Source: Hevea brasiliensis
Lineage: Eukaryota > Streptophyta > Magnoliopsida > Malpighiales > Euphorbiaceae
Length of the DNA stretch: 64,000 bases
Direction of reading: 5' to 3'
NCBI RefSeq assembly: GCF_030052815.1
Contig: NC_079505.1
Location: 10,641,131 to 10,705,130 of the forward strand
The translations under genes were made by a program, and so were the position numbers. Under the pieces are notes generated by a model. The model was given only the letters and a program-made list of their open reading frames with translations. It had not been told where the DNA came from and ran no database searches. Shown piece after piece: positions 36,656 through 46,196 of this stretch (positions within the stretch are counted from its first letter, which is position 1; the number at the start of each line of letters is the position of its first letter).

Positions 36656-37339
36656 CTCGTGCTTATGCCATGAGAGCTCGAGATGAGCCAGAGCCCGCTG
36701 ATGTCATTATAGGTAAATTTTCTTTTTATGACCTGCTAGTATGTGCATTGATTGATCCGGGTTTCACACATTCATATGTGTGTATCACACCACCAGTTGA
36801 TAGAGGGGTACAAGTAGAGGAGCTAGAGGAGGACATACAAGTCACAAACCCTTTAGGCCATAGTGTCATGGTAAAAAAGGTCTATAAGGATTGTCCTCTA
36901 AAAATACAAGAGTATGAGTTTTCAGCTGACTTGATTGAGCTACCATTCCATGAGTTCGATGTGATATTGGGTATGGACTGGTTATCCCGTCATCAGGCGA
37001 TGGTAGATTGTCGGCTAAAGAGGATGTCACTATAGACAGTAAATGGGGATGAGATTATAGTTGTGGGTGAAGGAACATGTTGTCTTTCTACCATCATATC
37101 AGCCATAGTAGCCAAGAGATTGATAAGAAAGGGCAGTGAGGCTTTCTTAGCACATGTGGTTGACACTAGGAAGACTAGCCTAAGCATGCAGGAGATCTCC
37201 ACTGTATGTGATTTTTCGGATGTGTTTCTGGAAGAGTTGCCAAGTTTGTCACCCGATAGAGAAGTGGAGTTTGCCATAGAGGTTATGTCGGGTACTGCAC
37301 CGATGTCCATTGCTCCGTTTAGGATGGCACCTACTGAAC
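36656..37339 (+). pseudogene. Protease and first part of RT, family B element
   Basis: Continues from gag after the family C insertion. Protease: ALIDPGFTHSYVC, in which the usual DPGS/AT has a phenylalanine in place of S or A; VTNPLGHSVMVKKVYKDCPL; FDVILGMDWLSRHQAMVDC. A stop (TAG) near 37033 breaks the frame. FLAHVVDTRKT, SDVFLEELPSLSPDREVEFA and APFRMAPTEL then mark the start of RT. At 37340 an inverted family B LTR begins and the rest of pol is absent. Confidence 0.9.
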
Positions 37340-39665
37340 TGTGACGCCCCTTACCTGTCTACTGTATAGCCAAGCAAAAAGTGTCACATTCAGTGCCGGA
37401 GCACCCTATCTTGTTTTATCATATCTATTGTAAATTTTTAATGTCATTTAAAACATGTATTCTATGTGTAAAAAAAATTTTTTTTTATATCTTATTTCTA
37501 TGGAGACCCGGACAGAGGCTCCCCTGTTTTATTAGCATCTGGCAGGTTTTCACTAATCACCTATTAACATGTCCATATTCATTTCGCACATTTCCATATC
37601 ATATTCTCTTTTATCATATCATTCACAACTATTTATGAGATCTATTGCATTCATATGGAAATTCATAGATAATAAATTACAAGTTTTCATTTCAATCTCA
37701 AGTTTAATTACAAGTCCAAAATGAAATACATAATCACTAGACATAATGAACCAAAATACTAGTCTATATATGGGCCCTACCAAAATACAAAAGACTGGTG
37801 AGGTGACTCGCCTGCGTGGCGATCCGGTCGAAACTCACCAACACTACCGTGGCGATCGCCGCTATGGCGTCACGATCTTCAGTGCCTACGCAATGGAAAA
37901 CCAATGCGCTAAGCATAATGCTTAGTGGTGCATAATTTATAATAACAATAATTGAACAATTGTATTTATATCTGCAAATCATAATTTCTGAGTCTTTTAC
38001 ATTTTTATTGCTCTTTGGAAACAATTAACATTATCGGGATCTTTTATGATTACTTATTGTATTTTTAGTCTCAATTAATTTTTATCAGTGCCCAAGAAAC
38101 CTATAACAAATTATAAAAGCTGGATGCACGGGTGTATACTGGTTAGACAGCCATATGTCTGTCCAGCATACGTCTGTCAGACACGAGGCCAGCTGTCGGG
38201 CATGAGACCCGCTGTCAGGCTTGTAAAGCCAAAAATAAAGTACGCACAATGGCCAGTAAGTAGGCATATAGCCTGTAGAACAATCATACCAGACATATAT
38301 CATAAGTTTATAATTTTTTCGGTAGGCAGTACTGCTATCTGTAGTCCCTAATTGGTATACCAATTTATCCAAACTAAATAAATAAGTCTAGGTATACTAT
38401 GGGCAATTAAGCATGATTTAAATTATTTTAGTACTATTCGCTGTTACCATTTTCTGGTACTGTTCAGTGATACCATTAATTTCATATTAATAGGACATTA
38501 GTACCAATTTACATATTCGTATCATTTTTAATATTTAATTAGCCATATGAGTATTTTAATTACCATGTATAGCATTTTTCCCATGAACCTTTCTTTAGGT
38601 TCATGTTGATGTGTTATCTTTATCTAAGAATTTGACTAGGTTAGGATGTCTATTTGGTCACACTTCCTTCACAACAATTGCTCCTCTATGTTTAAACTTG
38701 AATTTCAGTTCTTGAATCACTGAATTTGGGGTTATAGAACTCAAGTTATAGTCAAAATACCATAACTGGTCCCTTTGCCTCTAAGCTCTCCAGAATTTAC
38801 AATTCCTAGTCAATAAACTTTGACTAGTTATTTGATCATTTTATGGTCATTTTTAGACTTAGGTTCCTTCACATGATATGTTCCTCTATGTCTTAGGGAC
38901 TCCCAAGTACAATTTCATAATTTTTCAAGCTTGGTATAGTGAGTTATAGTCAATGTATTAACCTGGACTCTTAATTCTATAAAGGCAATAGTCAATCTTC
39001 AGGGCGGTATGTTTGTCCCTTTTTCTAGGATCTTTACACTTAGAATTTGGCAAGGGTGTCTAAATCAATGTTGTAGCCCTAAGTATCATGTTTTTAGATC
39101 ATATTGGCACATCTCAAATGGAATTTCCTAGTGGGAGTTATGGCCAAATGAACACACGGGTATCAAATGGCATTCTGGGTTCAACTTAACATTTTCTAGA
39201 TTTCAATTCCTAATTTTGGCTAATATTTTCCCTAGGATGCAATGGTTCTAGAGCTTGGTCAAAATATAAAAATTGTTGTGCTATGTCTTATAAAACTTTT
39301 GGCACTAGTTTCACTCAATTTTCAGCTTTGGAGACCAAGTTATGGCATTTTTGCCAAAACTGGTCAAGCATATCAAAGGAACAGTATTTTGGACAATTTA
39401 TGGGTTGGCAGTTTTAGTGACCCAATTTGTGCTAATAATTTGACTTGGTTATAGGCAAAACTGGGTCAAGTGGTCTTCATGAAAAGTGTAGCCCTATGTC
39501 TAAGCTTTCCATTGATGTAAATTGTAGGTCATTTGGATCAGTATAGAGAGAGTTATGACCAAATGAACACGTATGTTCATTTGGTCATTTTCTGGATTTC
39601 AGTGTTTGGTCATCCGGGTTTGGGCAGAGAATTGGTCGTGATTTTGACAAAATTTGGGTAGGGTT
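37340..39665 (-). mobile_element. Family B LTR piece in inverted orientation
   Basis: Starts TGTGACGCCCCTTACC, the inverted end of a family B LTR, inside the family B pol sequence (preceded by TGAAC). It follows 39666-42350 as a homologue but contains only one copy of the unit that is triplicated there. The 5.5-kb chimeric element is inserted at 39661-39665 (GGGTT). The LTR match resumes only briefly at 45215-45230 before sequence of opposite orientation begins. Confidence 0.85.
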
Positions 39666-41700
39666 TGTGACGCCCCTTACCCGTCTATTGTATAACCGAG
39701 CAAAAAGTGCCACATTCGGTGCCGGAGCACCCTATCTTGTCTTGTCATGTCTATTGTAAATTTTAATGTCCTTTAAATCAGGTAATTTACGTGTAGGAAT
39801 TTTTTTTTTTATATCTTATTTTTGTGGATACCCGAACAGATCCTCCTCTGTTTTATTAGCATCTGGCGGGTTCCACTATCACCTGTTAACATATTCATAG
39901 TCATCTCACATATTTCCATATCATATTCTCTTTTATCATATCATTCGCAACTATTTATGAGATCTCAAAATGAAGTGTCATCTATTGCATTCATATTGAA
40001 ATTCATAGATAATAAATTATAAGTTTTCATTTCAAGTCTAAAATAAATACATCATAAACTAGTAATTACATCATGACTAGACATAATGAACCAAAATACT
40101 AGTCTACACATGGGCCCTACCAAAATACAAAAGACTGGTGAGGTGATTCTGATCGGTGGCAGATCTGGTCGGAACTCTGTCCAAATACTACTGTGGCGAC
40201 TGTTGATCTTCAGTACCTACGCGATGGAAAACCAACGCGCTAAGCATAATGCTTAGTGGTGCATAATTTATAATAACAATAATTAAACAATTGAATTAAT
40301 ATTTACAAATCATAAATTCTGGGTCTTTTATATTTTTTTTTATTACACTTTGGAAACAATTAAAATTATTGGGATCTTTCCTGTTTACTTATTGTATATT
40401 CAGTATTAATTAATTATTATCAATGCCCAAGAAACCTATAACAAATTATAAAAGCTGGATACACGGGAGTATACGGGTTAGACAGCCATATGTCTACCTC
40501 AGACACATCCGCTGTGCACGAGGCCACCGTCGCGTGAGACCATTGTCGAGCTTGTAAAGCCAGAAATAAAGTAGGCACTATGGCCAATAAGTAGGCATAT
40601 AGCCTGTAGAATAATCATACCAGACATATATTGTCAGTTCATGATTTTCTCGGTAGGCAGTACTGCTATCTGTAGTCCCTAATTGGTATACCAATTTATC
40701 CAACTAAATAAATAAGTCTAGGTATACTATAGGCAATTAAATATTTTTAATTAATTTAGCACTATTCACTGTTACTATTCTTTAGTACTGTTCATTGGTA
40801 CTATTAATTTCATATTAATAGGACATTAGTCCCAATTTACATAGTCATATCATTTTTAATATTTAATTATCCTTATGAGTATTTTAATTTTCATATATAG
40901 CATTTTTCCCATGAACCTTTCTTTAGGTTCATGTTGATGTGTCATATTTATCTAGGAATTTGACTAGGTTAGGATGTCTATTTAGTCACACTTCCTTCAT
41001 AATAATTGCTCCTCTATGTTTAAACTTGAATTTCAGTTTTTGAATCACTGAATTTGGGGTTATAGAACTCAAGTTATGGTCAAAATACCATAACTGGTCC
41101 CTTTGCCTCTAAGCTATCCAGAATTTACAATTTCTAGTCAATAAACTTTGACTAGTCATTTGATCATTTTATTGTCATTTTTAGACTTAGGTTCCTTCAC
41201 AAGATATGTTCCTCTATGTCTTAGGGACTCCCAGGTACAATTTCATAATTTTTCAAGCTTGGTATAGTGAGTTATGGTCAATGTATTAACTTGGACTCTC
41301 AATCCTATAAGGGCAAAAATCAACTTCAGGGCCTTTACACTTAGAATTTGGCAAACGTGTCTAAATCAATGTTGTAGCCCTAAGTATCATGTTTCTAGAT
41401 CATATTGGCAAATCTCAAATGGAATTTCCTAGTGAGAGTTATGGCCAAATGAACACACAGGTATCAAATAGCATTCTGGGTTCAACTTAACATTTTCTAG
41501 ATTTCAATTCCTAACTTTGGCTAATATTTTCCCTAGGATGCAATGGTTTCTAGAGCTTGGTCAAAACATAAAAATTGTTGTGCTATGTCTTATAAAACTT
41601 TTGGCACTAGTTTCACTCAATTTTCAGCTTTGGAGACCAAGTTATGGCATTTTTGCCAAAACTGGTCAAGCATACCAAAGGAACAGTATTTTGGACAATT

Positions 41701-42274
41701 TCTGGGTTGGCAGTTTTAGTGACTCAACTTGTGCTAACAATTTGATTTGGTTAAAAGCAAAACTGGGTTAAGTGGTCTTCATGAAAAGTGTATCCCTATG
41801 TCTAAACTTTCCATGGGTGAAATTTTAGGTCATTTGGACTAGTACAGAGAGTTATGACCAAATGAATACGTACTGTTCATTTGGTCATTTTCTGGGTTGG
41901 CAGTTTCAGTGACCCAACTAGTGCTACCAATTTGAATTGGTTAAAGGCAAAACTGGGTTAAGTGGTCTTCATAAAAAGTGTAGCCCTATGTCTAAGCTTT
42001 CCATGGGTGAAATTTTAGGTCATTTGGACTAGTATAGAGAGAGTTATGACCAAATGAATACGTACTGTTCATTTAGTCATTTTCTGGGTTGGCAGTTTCA
42101 GTGACCCAAATTGTGCTAACAATTTGAATTGGTTAAAGGCAAAACTGGGTTAAGTGGTCTTCATGAAAAGTGTAGCCCTATGTCTAAACTTTCCATTGGT
42201 AAAAGTTTAGGTCATTTGGACCAATATAGAGAGAGTTACGACCAAATGAACATGTACTGTTCATTTGGTCAATT
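41701..42274. repeat. Three tandem ~191-bp units inside family B LTR
   Basis: Units start at 41701, 41891 and 42083 with TCTGGGTTGGCAG and have periods of 190, 192 and 192 bp. A partial fourth start is at 42275. The homologous LTR piece at 37340-39665 has one unit only. Each unit ends in an inverted repeat with GACCAAATGAA and TTCATTTGGTC arms. Confidence 0.9.
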
Positions 42275-43167
42275 TCTGGGTTTGGTGCAGGGAAATCCGA
42301 ATTTGGGCAGTATTTAGGTCAAGTTTTGGACAGAATTTGGGCATGGTTTCTTCATGGAAAATGGGCTATTTTGGGTCTAGTTTCACATCCAGTTGACCTC
42401 ATACCAATTGGGGTCACACAATTTCATTTATGGCTTAAAATGTACACTGCCCTCAACAAAGACAACCTGCAGAAAATTGACACTTCCAATACTCAATCTC
42501 CTCCAACTTCCTTACTTCAATTTGCATGCAATACACTTCTATAAGCAACAATCTCATCCCAATTAGGTCAAATTTCAAGCATTTACACAATATCTCCAAG
42601 TCATGTACACAAACCCTAATTTCCAAGTTTCAAACTCAATCAATTCAATCCCTTTTCACTTCTCATACATATAATCATATCAATCATCATCTCTAAACTC
42701 ATTTACATTATTTGAACACAATAAAGCCCAACACATTTCATGGCTGCCAAAATTTGGGGACATCATGGGTTCATGAATTTCTTGTTAATTTCTTGAAATT
42801 TCCACTTATCTCAAGTCACTTTCAAGTATTAAAGAAGAAGGAAGGGAGAAAAGCACTAACCTCTTGTGACCCAACTTGGAAATTTTCCCAAAACTTCAAC
42901 TTTCCTTCTTCCTATGGGTACCTAGAGCTTCCTTATGATGTGGGCTAAATTTTTAATGAAGGGGACTATGGGTTTTGGGGAGTGAAAGCTTGGGAAATCA
43001 AGCTTTAAGCTTGATAACAATGGTGGGGAGGGAGAGACAAAGGGAGACGGCAAGGAGGGAGAGAGAAGAGGAAGAAGAAGATGGTTGGTGGGGTTTTGTC
43101 TCTTGTGGGTATTTATATATATACATTTATGTGTACTTTATTGTTTTTAAATTTCATAAATATATTT

Positions 43168-43246
43168 CCTTTCTTTTCTTTTCTTTTCTTTCTTTTCTTT
43201 TCTTTCCTTTTCTTTTCTTTTCTTTTCTTCTTCTTTCTCTTCTCAT
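43168..43246. repeat. CTTTT/TTTTC-type microsatellite
   Basis: Pyrimidine-only run of imperfect TTTCT units. Overlapping phenylalanine-rich frames are simply its translation. Confidence 0.9.
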
Positions 43247-43587
43247 TTTTCAATTTCAAATTCATAAAATTAATTTATGTTAATTATTCTATTTCCAAAT
43301 TTTAATTTGACATTTAAGTCAAAATTCACCTCTAGGGGTGAAATGACCAAAATGCCTTTCATGGTGCCCATCGAATTATTTTTATTTTTTTATACCAATT
43401 AATAAATTCTCTAAATTTTATTTTATTTCTCAAAATTTTTCCTATATATTTTTTTGATATTTATTTCATTAATTTATGCCTCCTCACTATAGTTTAAGTG
43501 TAGTTCCAGACATCCTGACTGTCCGAACAGACATTAGTCGTCGGAACAGTAAAATGTACGAACTACCTACGGTGAGGGCGTTACAAT

Positions 43588-43599
43588 TCTTTCCCTCTA
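43588..43599 (-). promoter_or_regulatory. Polypurine tract of the chimeric element
   Basis: On the minus strand AGAGGGAAAGAA precedes the 3' LTR by two bases. The adjacent phrase TTTCGAGGACGAAATTT matches the end of the family A internal region, supporting a shared chromovirus origin. Confidence 0.8.
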
Positions 43600-43889
43600 A
43601 ATGAAATTTCGTCCTCGAAATTTACACAGTGTAATTAATCGAGGGACCGCTATCTCCTTGTCTTTTCACCTTTTTGTGTTATAATACGTTACTTTTTTTT
43701 TTTTTAGTCTGTCTTATTAATCCTTATTCTACAATCTTATCCTTATCTCGATTTACTATTGAAAATACGTAGCTCTACACAATAGTCCCATGTCGGTACT
43801 GTAATCTGCAGCTTACAGCACAAACATTAAGAGCATTGCATAGTCACCACGGTATAATCCCAATAGACTAACTCTTTTTTTTTTTTTTC
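43600..43889 (-). other. 3' untranslated remnant of the chimeric element
   Basis: About 290 bp between the damaged protease and the polypurine tract. It has T runs near 43692 and 43875 and no recognisable RT, integrase or chromodomain sequence. Pol has therefore been deleted here. Confidence 0.7.
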
Positions 43890-44393
43890 TCAACCTGTTC
43901 TGTACTCATCTTCTTTCATCTCATATACAGCCTCCTTCTCATTTCCATTTATTATCTTTGATACGATCCTTTTCGGTTGATAATCTACCATAACCTTATG
44001 GTTCAAAGGGTTGGTGACAAGCATGTCATCTTCTAACCCATCTCTCGGTATCCTCTTTTTAACAGGAGATATAATGCATGTATAGGGGTGAACATAGTTA
44101 GGGTCTATCAATACATACTTAAAGGTATTATAATTAGGAAATGTACCTCTGATAACATCTACCGGATTTGGCTCCTCTCGAGCCATAGCGTACACGCGGG
44201 ATGCTACTTTAGCCTCGGGGTGTTCTATAGTCTTAGAAGCTCTCTGTGATGTACCAGCTACCTCTGGTCTCATTGGTCTTCTACCCCTCTGTACTATCGG
44301 GGCAGACTTCTGAGTCTGTGGTGGAGCTGTGGGAGCACTCCTCCATGGGCAATCTCTCAAAAAAAATGCTCTATGGACCCACATCTGAAACAT
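43890..44393 (-). pseudogene. Gag zinc-knuckle tail and broken protease of the chimeric element
   Basis: Minus strand. SAPTAPPQTQKSAPIVQRGR parallels the family B sequence after its zinc knuckle. VASRVYAMAREEPNPVDVI and a degraded protease site (YVLIDPNYVHPYTC, with N and Y where G and S/A are needed) follow. VTNPLNHKVMVDYQPKR joins the middle of the protease to its end, so an internal stretch is deleted. The knuckle just upstream (44395-44380) is split by a T-run frameshift. Confidence 0.8.
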
Positions 44394-44707
44394 CCACCCA
44401 TTAGTAATCTACAATTTCCTCTGTGGTTCTTCCTATAATGTGTACAAACTGATATCGGGATTGATCTCCGTGCTATAGGACCCACAGAATTGTCAATTGA
44501 TACACTCATCTGACCTCCTCTCCTCGGGGCAAATCGGAACCTCTGCCTCTGTTCTCTACTCTGAATCTAACCCTGAGACCCCCTGGGTCTCTTGCTCTCT
44601 GTAGCAGCGACGCTGGACTAACCAGGTCCAGACCCTCTCTTGCACTGCCTGTCTCTCCTAAACTGCTCATCATTTCTAACTCTCTCTACTGGGGTCCTAT
44701 ATACTAG
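44394..44707 (-). pseudogene. Remnant gag middle of the chimeric element
   Basis: On the minus strand this carries a basic, glycine- and arginine-rich linker like that before the zinc knuckle in family B, in broken frames. The capsid-type core (the part with EDAYRWW in family B) is absent, so roughly 0.6 kb of gag has been deleted after the proline-rich segment. Confidence 0.65.
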
Positions 44708-44917
44708 CTAGGGAGGTGGTGGCATAGCTCCAGTGACCTGACAGTGCAATTGAGTCATTTGCTCTAGGAAGGCCTGTTGTGTCCTTACTAAAGTACCCAA
44801 CGATGGTTCTGCTCTACTGCTGCTGTGCCCCTGACTAAATGCAGGTGCAGGTGCGTGACTCTCTACTTCCTCCTCTATCGGTCCTGGAGGTCCGTGCTCT
44901 GAAGGATCAGATGCCAT
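44708..44917 (-). pseudogene. Gag N-terminus of the chimeric element
   Basis: Starts MASDPSEHGPPGPIEEEVES at the ATG complementary to 44915-44917, close to the family B gag start at 31895. It ends after AMPPPP at a TAG, in the same proline-rich zone where family B gag also stops. The leader between 44918 and 45041 matches 31770-31894 inverted. Confidence 0.85.
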
Positions 44918-45041
44918 CGATCCTATAAAACAGATAAAGAACAAATCTATATTAGTGTCACCTCGACTCTATCTAAAGGCCCATGCATGTGATGCAACTA
45001 TTTCTTTCTATCTATCTAGGTCTAGGACCGCCTAAACCTCT

Positions 45042-45053
45042 GCTCTGATACCA
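45042..45053 (-). promoter_or_regulatory. Primer-binding site for tRNA-Met (chimeric element)
   Basis: On the minus strand TGGTATCAGAGC, separated from the short LTR by the same TTTAG spacer that family B has after its long LTR. Confidence 0.93.
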
Positions 45054-45058
45054 CTAAA

Positions 45059-45209
45059 TGTAATGGCCCGGCCCACTAGTGATATTGTCCACTCTGGGCT
45101 GAAGCCCTCACGGTTTTAAAACGCGTCACTAGGGGTTACGAACCACCAACTTATAAACCCAGCATCTCTCCCGTGTTTTGCCAATGTGGGATTTGCCTAG
45201 GGTGTTACA
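45059..45209 (-). mobile_element. 151-bp TRIM-like LTR, 5' LTR of the chimera
   Basis: On the minus strand it runs TGTAACACCCTAGGC to GGGCCGGGCCATTACA. It contains AATCCCACATTGG, a TATA-like TTTATAAG and GACGCGTTTTAAAACC, phrases I recognise from short-LTR TRIM-type elements of many eudicots, which also use the tRNA-Met primer site. It has no visible match to the 3920-bp LTR beyond the terminal TGTAAC-CCC. GGGTT follows it on the outside; a separate target duplication around the 151 bp alone is not present. Confidence 0.8.
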
Positions 45210-45214
45210 GGGTT

Positions 45215-45830
45215 CCTTCTTGAAAAATGAAGGTTTGAATATTCATCGCGTAGATGCTGAAGATCAACAGCCGCCACAACAGCAGCCATCACAGTAGTGT
45301 TCGGACAGAGTTTCGACCAGATCTACCACCGACCAGAGTCACCTCACCAGTCTTTTATATTTTGGTAGGGCCCATGTATAGACAAGTATTTTATTCATTA
45401 TGTCTAGTCATGATGTAATTCATTTTGGACTTGTAATTAAACTTTGAGATTGAAATGAAAACCTATAATTTATTATCCATGAATTTCTATATGAATGCAA
45501 TAGATGATATTTTTTTTGAGATCTCATAAATAATTGTGAAGGTAATGATACAATAGAATATGATATGAAAATGTGTGAAATGAATTTAGACATGTTAACA
45601 AGTTATTAGTGGAAAACCTGCCGGATGCTAATAAAACAAGGGAGGCTCTGTCCGGGTCTCCACAGAAATAAGTTATAAAAAAAATTAAAAAAAAAAATTT
45701 ACACATGGATTACTATTTTTAAATGATATTAAATGGTTACAATAGATATGATAAAACATGCTAGGGTGCTCCAGCACCGAATGTGGTACTTCTTGCTCGG
45801 CTATACAGTAGACGGGTAAGGGACGTCACA
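45215..45830 (+). mobile_element. Family B LTR end, joined to an inverted LTR stub
   Basis: 45215-45230 continues the inverted LTR of 37340-39665. From about 45244 (CATCGCGTAG) the sequence is a plus-strand family B LTR end that matches 27878-27951 plus 31258-31752 and finishes GGACGTCACA at 45830. It is the uninterrupted reference for the 27952 insertion site and is probably the surviving tail of the 3' LTR of the 31.8-kb family B element. Confidence 0.8.
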
Positions 45831-46191
45831 GAAACAATAAGTTAAAAGGAAAAATTTAAGAATGAAATAAGTCAAAATATGATATTATATAAACATTTCA
45901 TCATTTGAAATTACATATATTATACAAATTGTTTTTCTTTTTCTTTTTTTTTTTAAATCAACATCAACCAATCTTAAGTTAATTTACTATCAAATGGCTA
46001 AAGATAATGCAATGATATCCAACAAAAAGTACCATCTGAGCTTGAAATCACGGTGCTATATTTGTCTGCTATGTGTGATGCGCATTAATGCAGTGAAATG
46101 TATTCAATTTGTTCTTTATATGATTTTATCAAGGTTGAGTTTAACAATTGTGTCATACTTCAAAAAGGAAAAAAAAATATTTAACTGAAAA
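45831..46191. other. Non-LTR sequence between retroelements
   Basis: About 360 bp with no match to other parts of the window and no recognisable protein. T-rich run at 45932-45953. Probably the genomic DNA into which the family B element and the 46197 solo LTR were inserted; it continues at 49338-49398. Confidence 0.5.
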
Positions 46192-46196
46192 GAAAT

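Larger units (their letters stand above)
39666..43585 (-). mobile_element. Full-length family B LTR (3920 bp), 3' LTR of the chimera
   Basis: Inverted ends TGTGACGCCCC and GAGGGCGTTACA; on its own strand it reads TGTAACGCCC to GGCGTCACA. It is the only complete family B LTR in the window. Features: stem-loop at 40240-40256, three tandem units at 41701-42274, a purine-rich segment near 43020-43080 and a CTTTT-type microsatellite at 43168-43246. Confidence 0.93.
39666..45209 (-). mobile_element. Chimeric, internally deleted family B element with two different LTRs
   Basis: Flanked by GGGTT on both sides (39661-39665 and 45210-45214). On the minus strand: a 151-bp TRIM-like 5' LTR (45059-45209), tRNA-Met primer site, family B leader and gag start, zinc-knuckle and protease remnants, polypurine tract, and a 3920-bp family B 3' LTR (39666-43585). 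Pol is deleted, so it would have depended on proteins from others. LTRs of one element normally derive from the same template and match; these do not, although both outer ends are exact and share one target duplication. Confidence 0.8.

Noticed and set aside
42975..43305. Overlapping 74- and 102-codon frames
   Set aside because: They lie inside the family B LTR and consist of a purine run and a pyrimidine microsatellite.
45059..45209. The 151-bp LTR as an independent solo TRIM insertion
   Set aside because: Its flanks (CTAAA and GGGTT) do not match each other, whereas GGGTT matches the far end of the whole 5.5-kb element. Kept as an alternative only.
37335..45835. Target duplication around the inverted family B LTR complex
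   Set aside because: TGAAC on the left and GAAAC on the right differ, and the complex contains an internal inversion joint, so no single insertion explains it.
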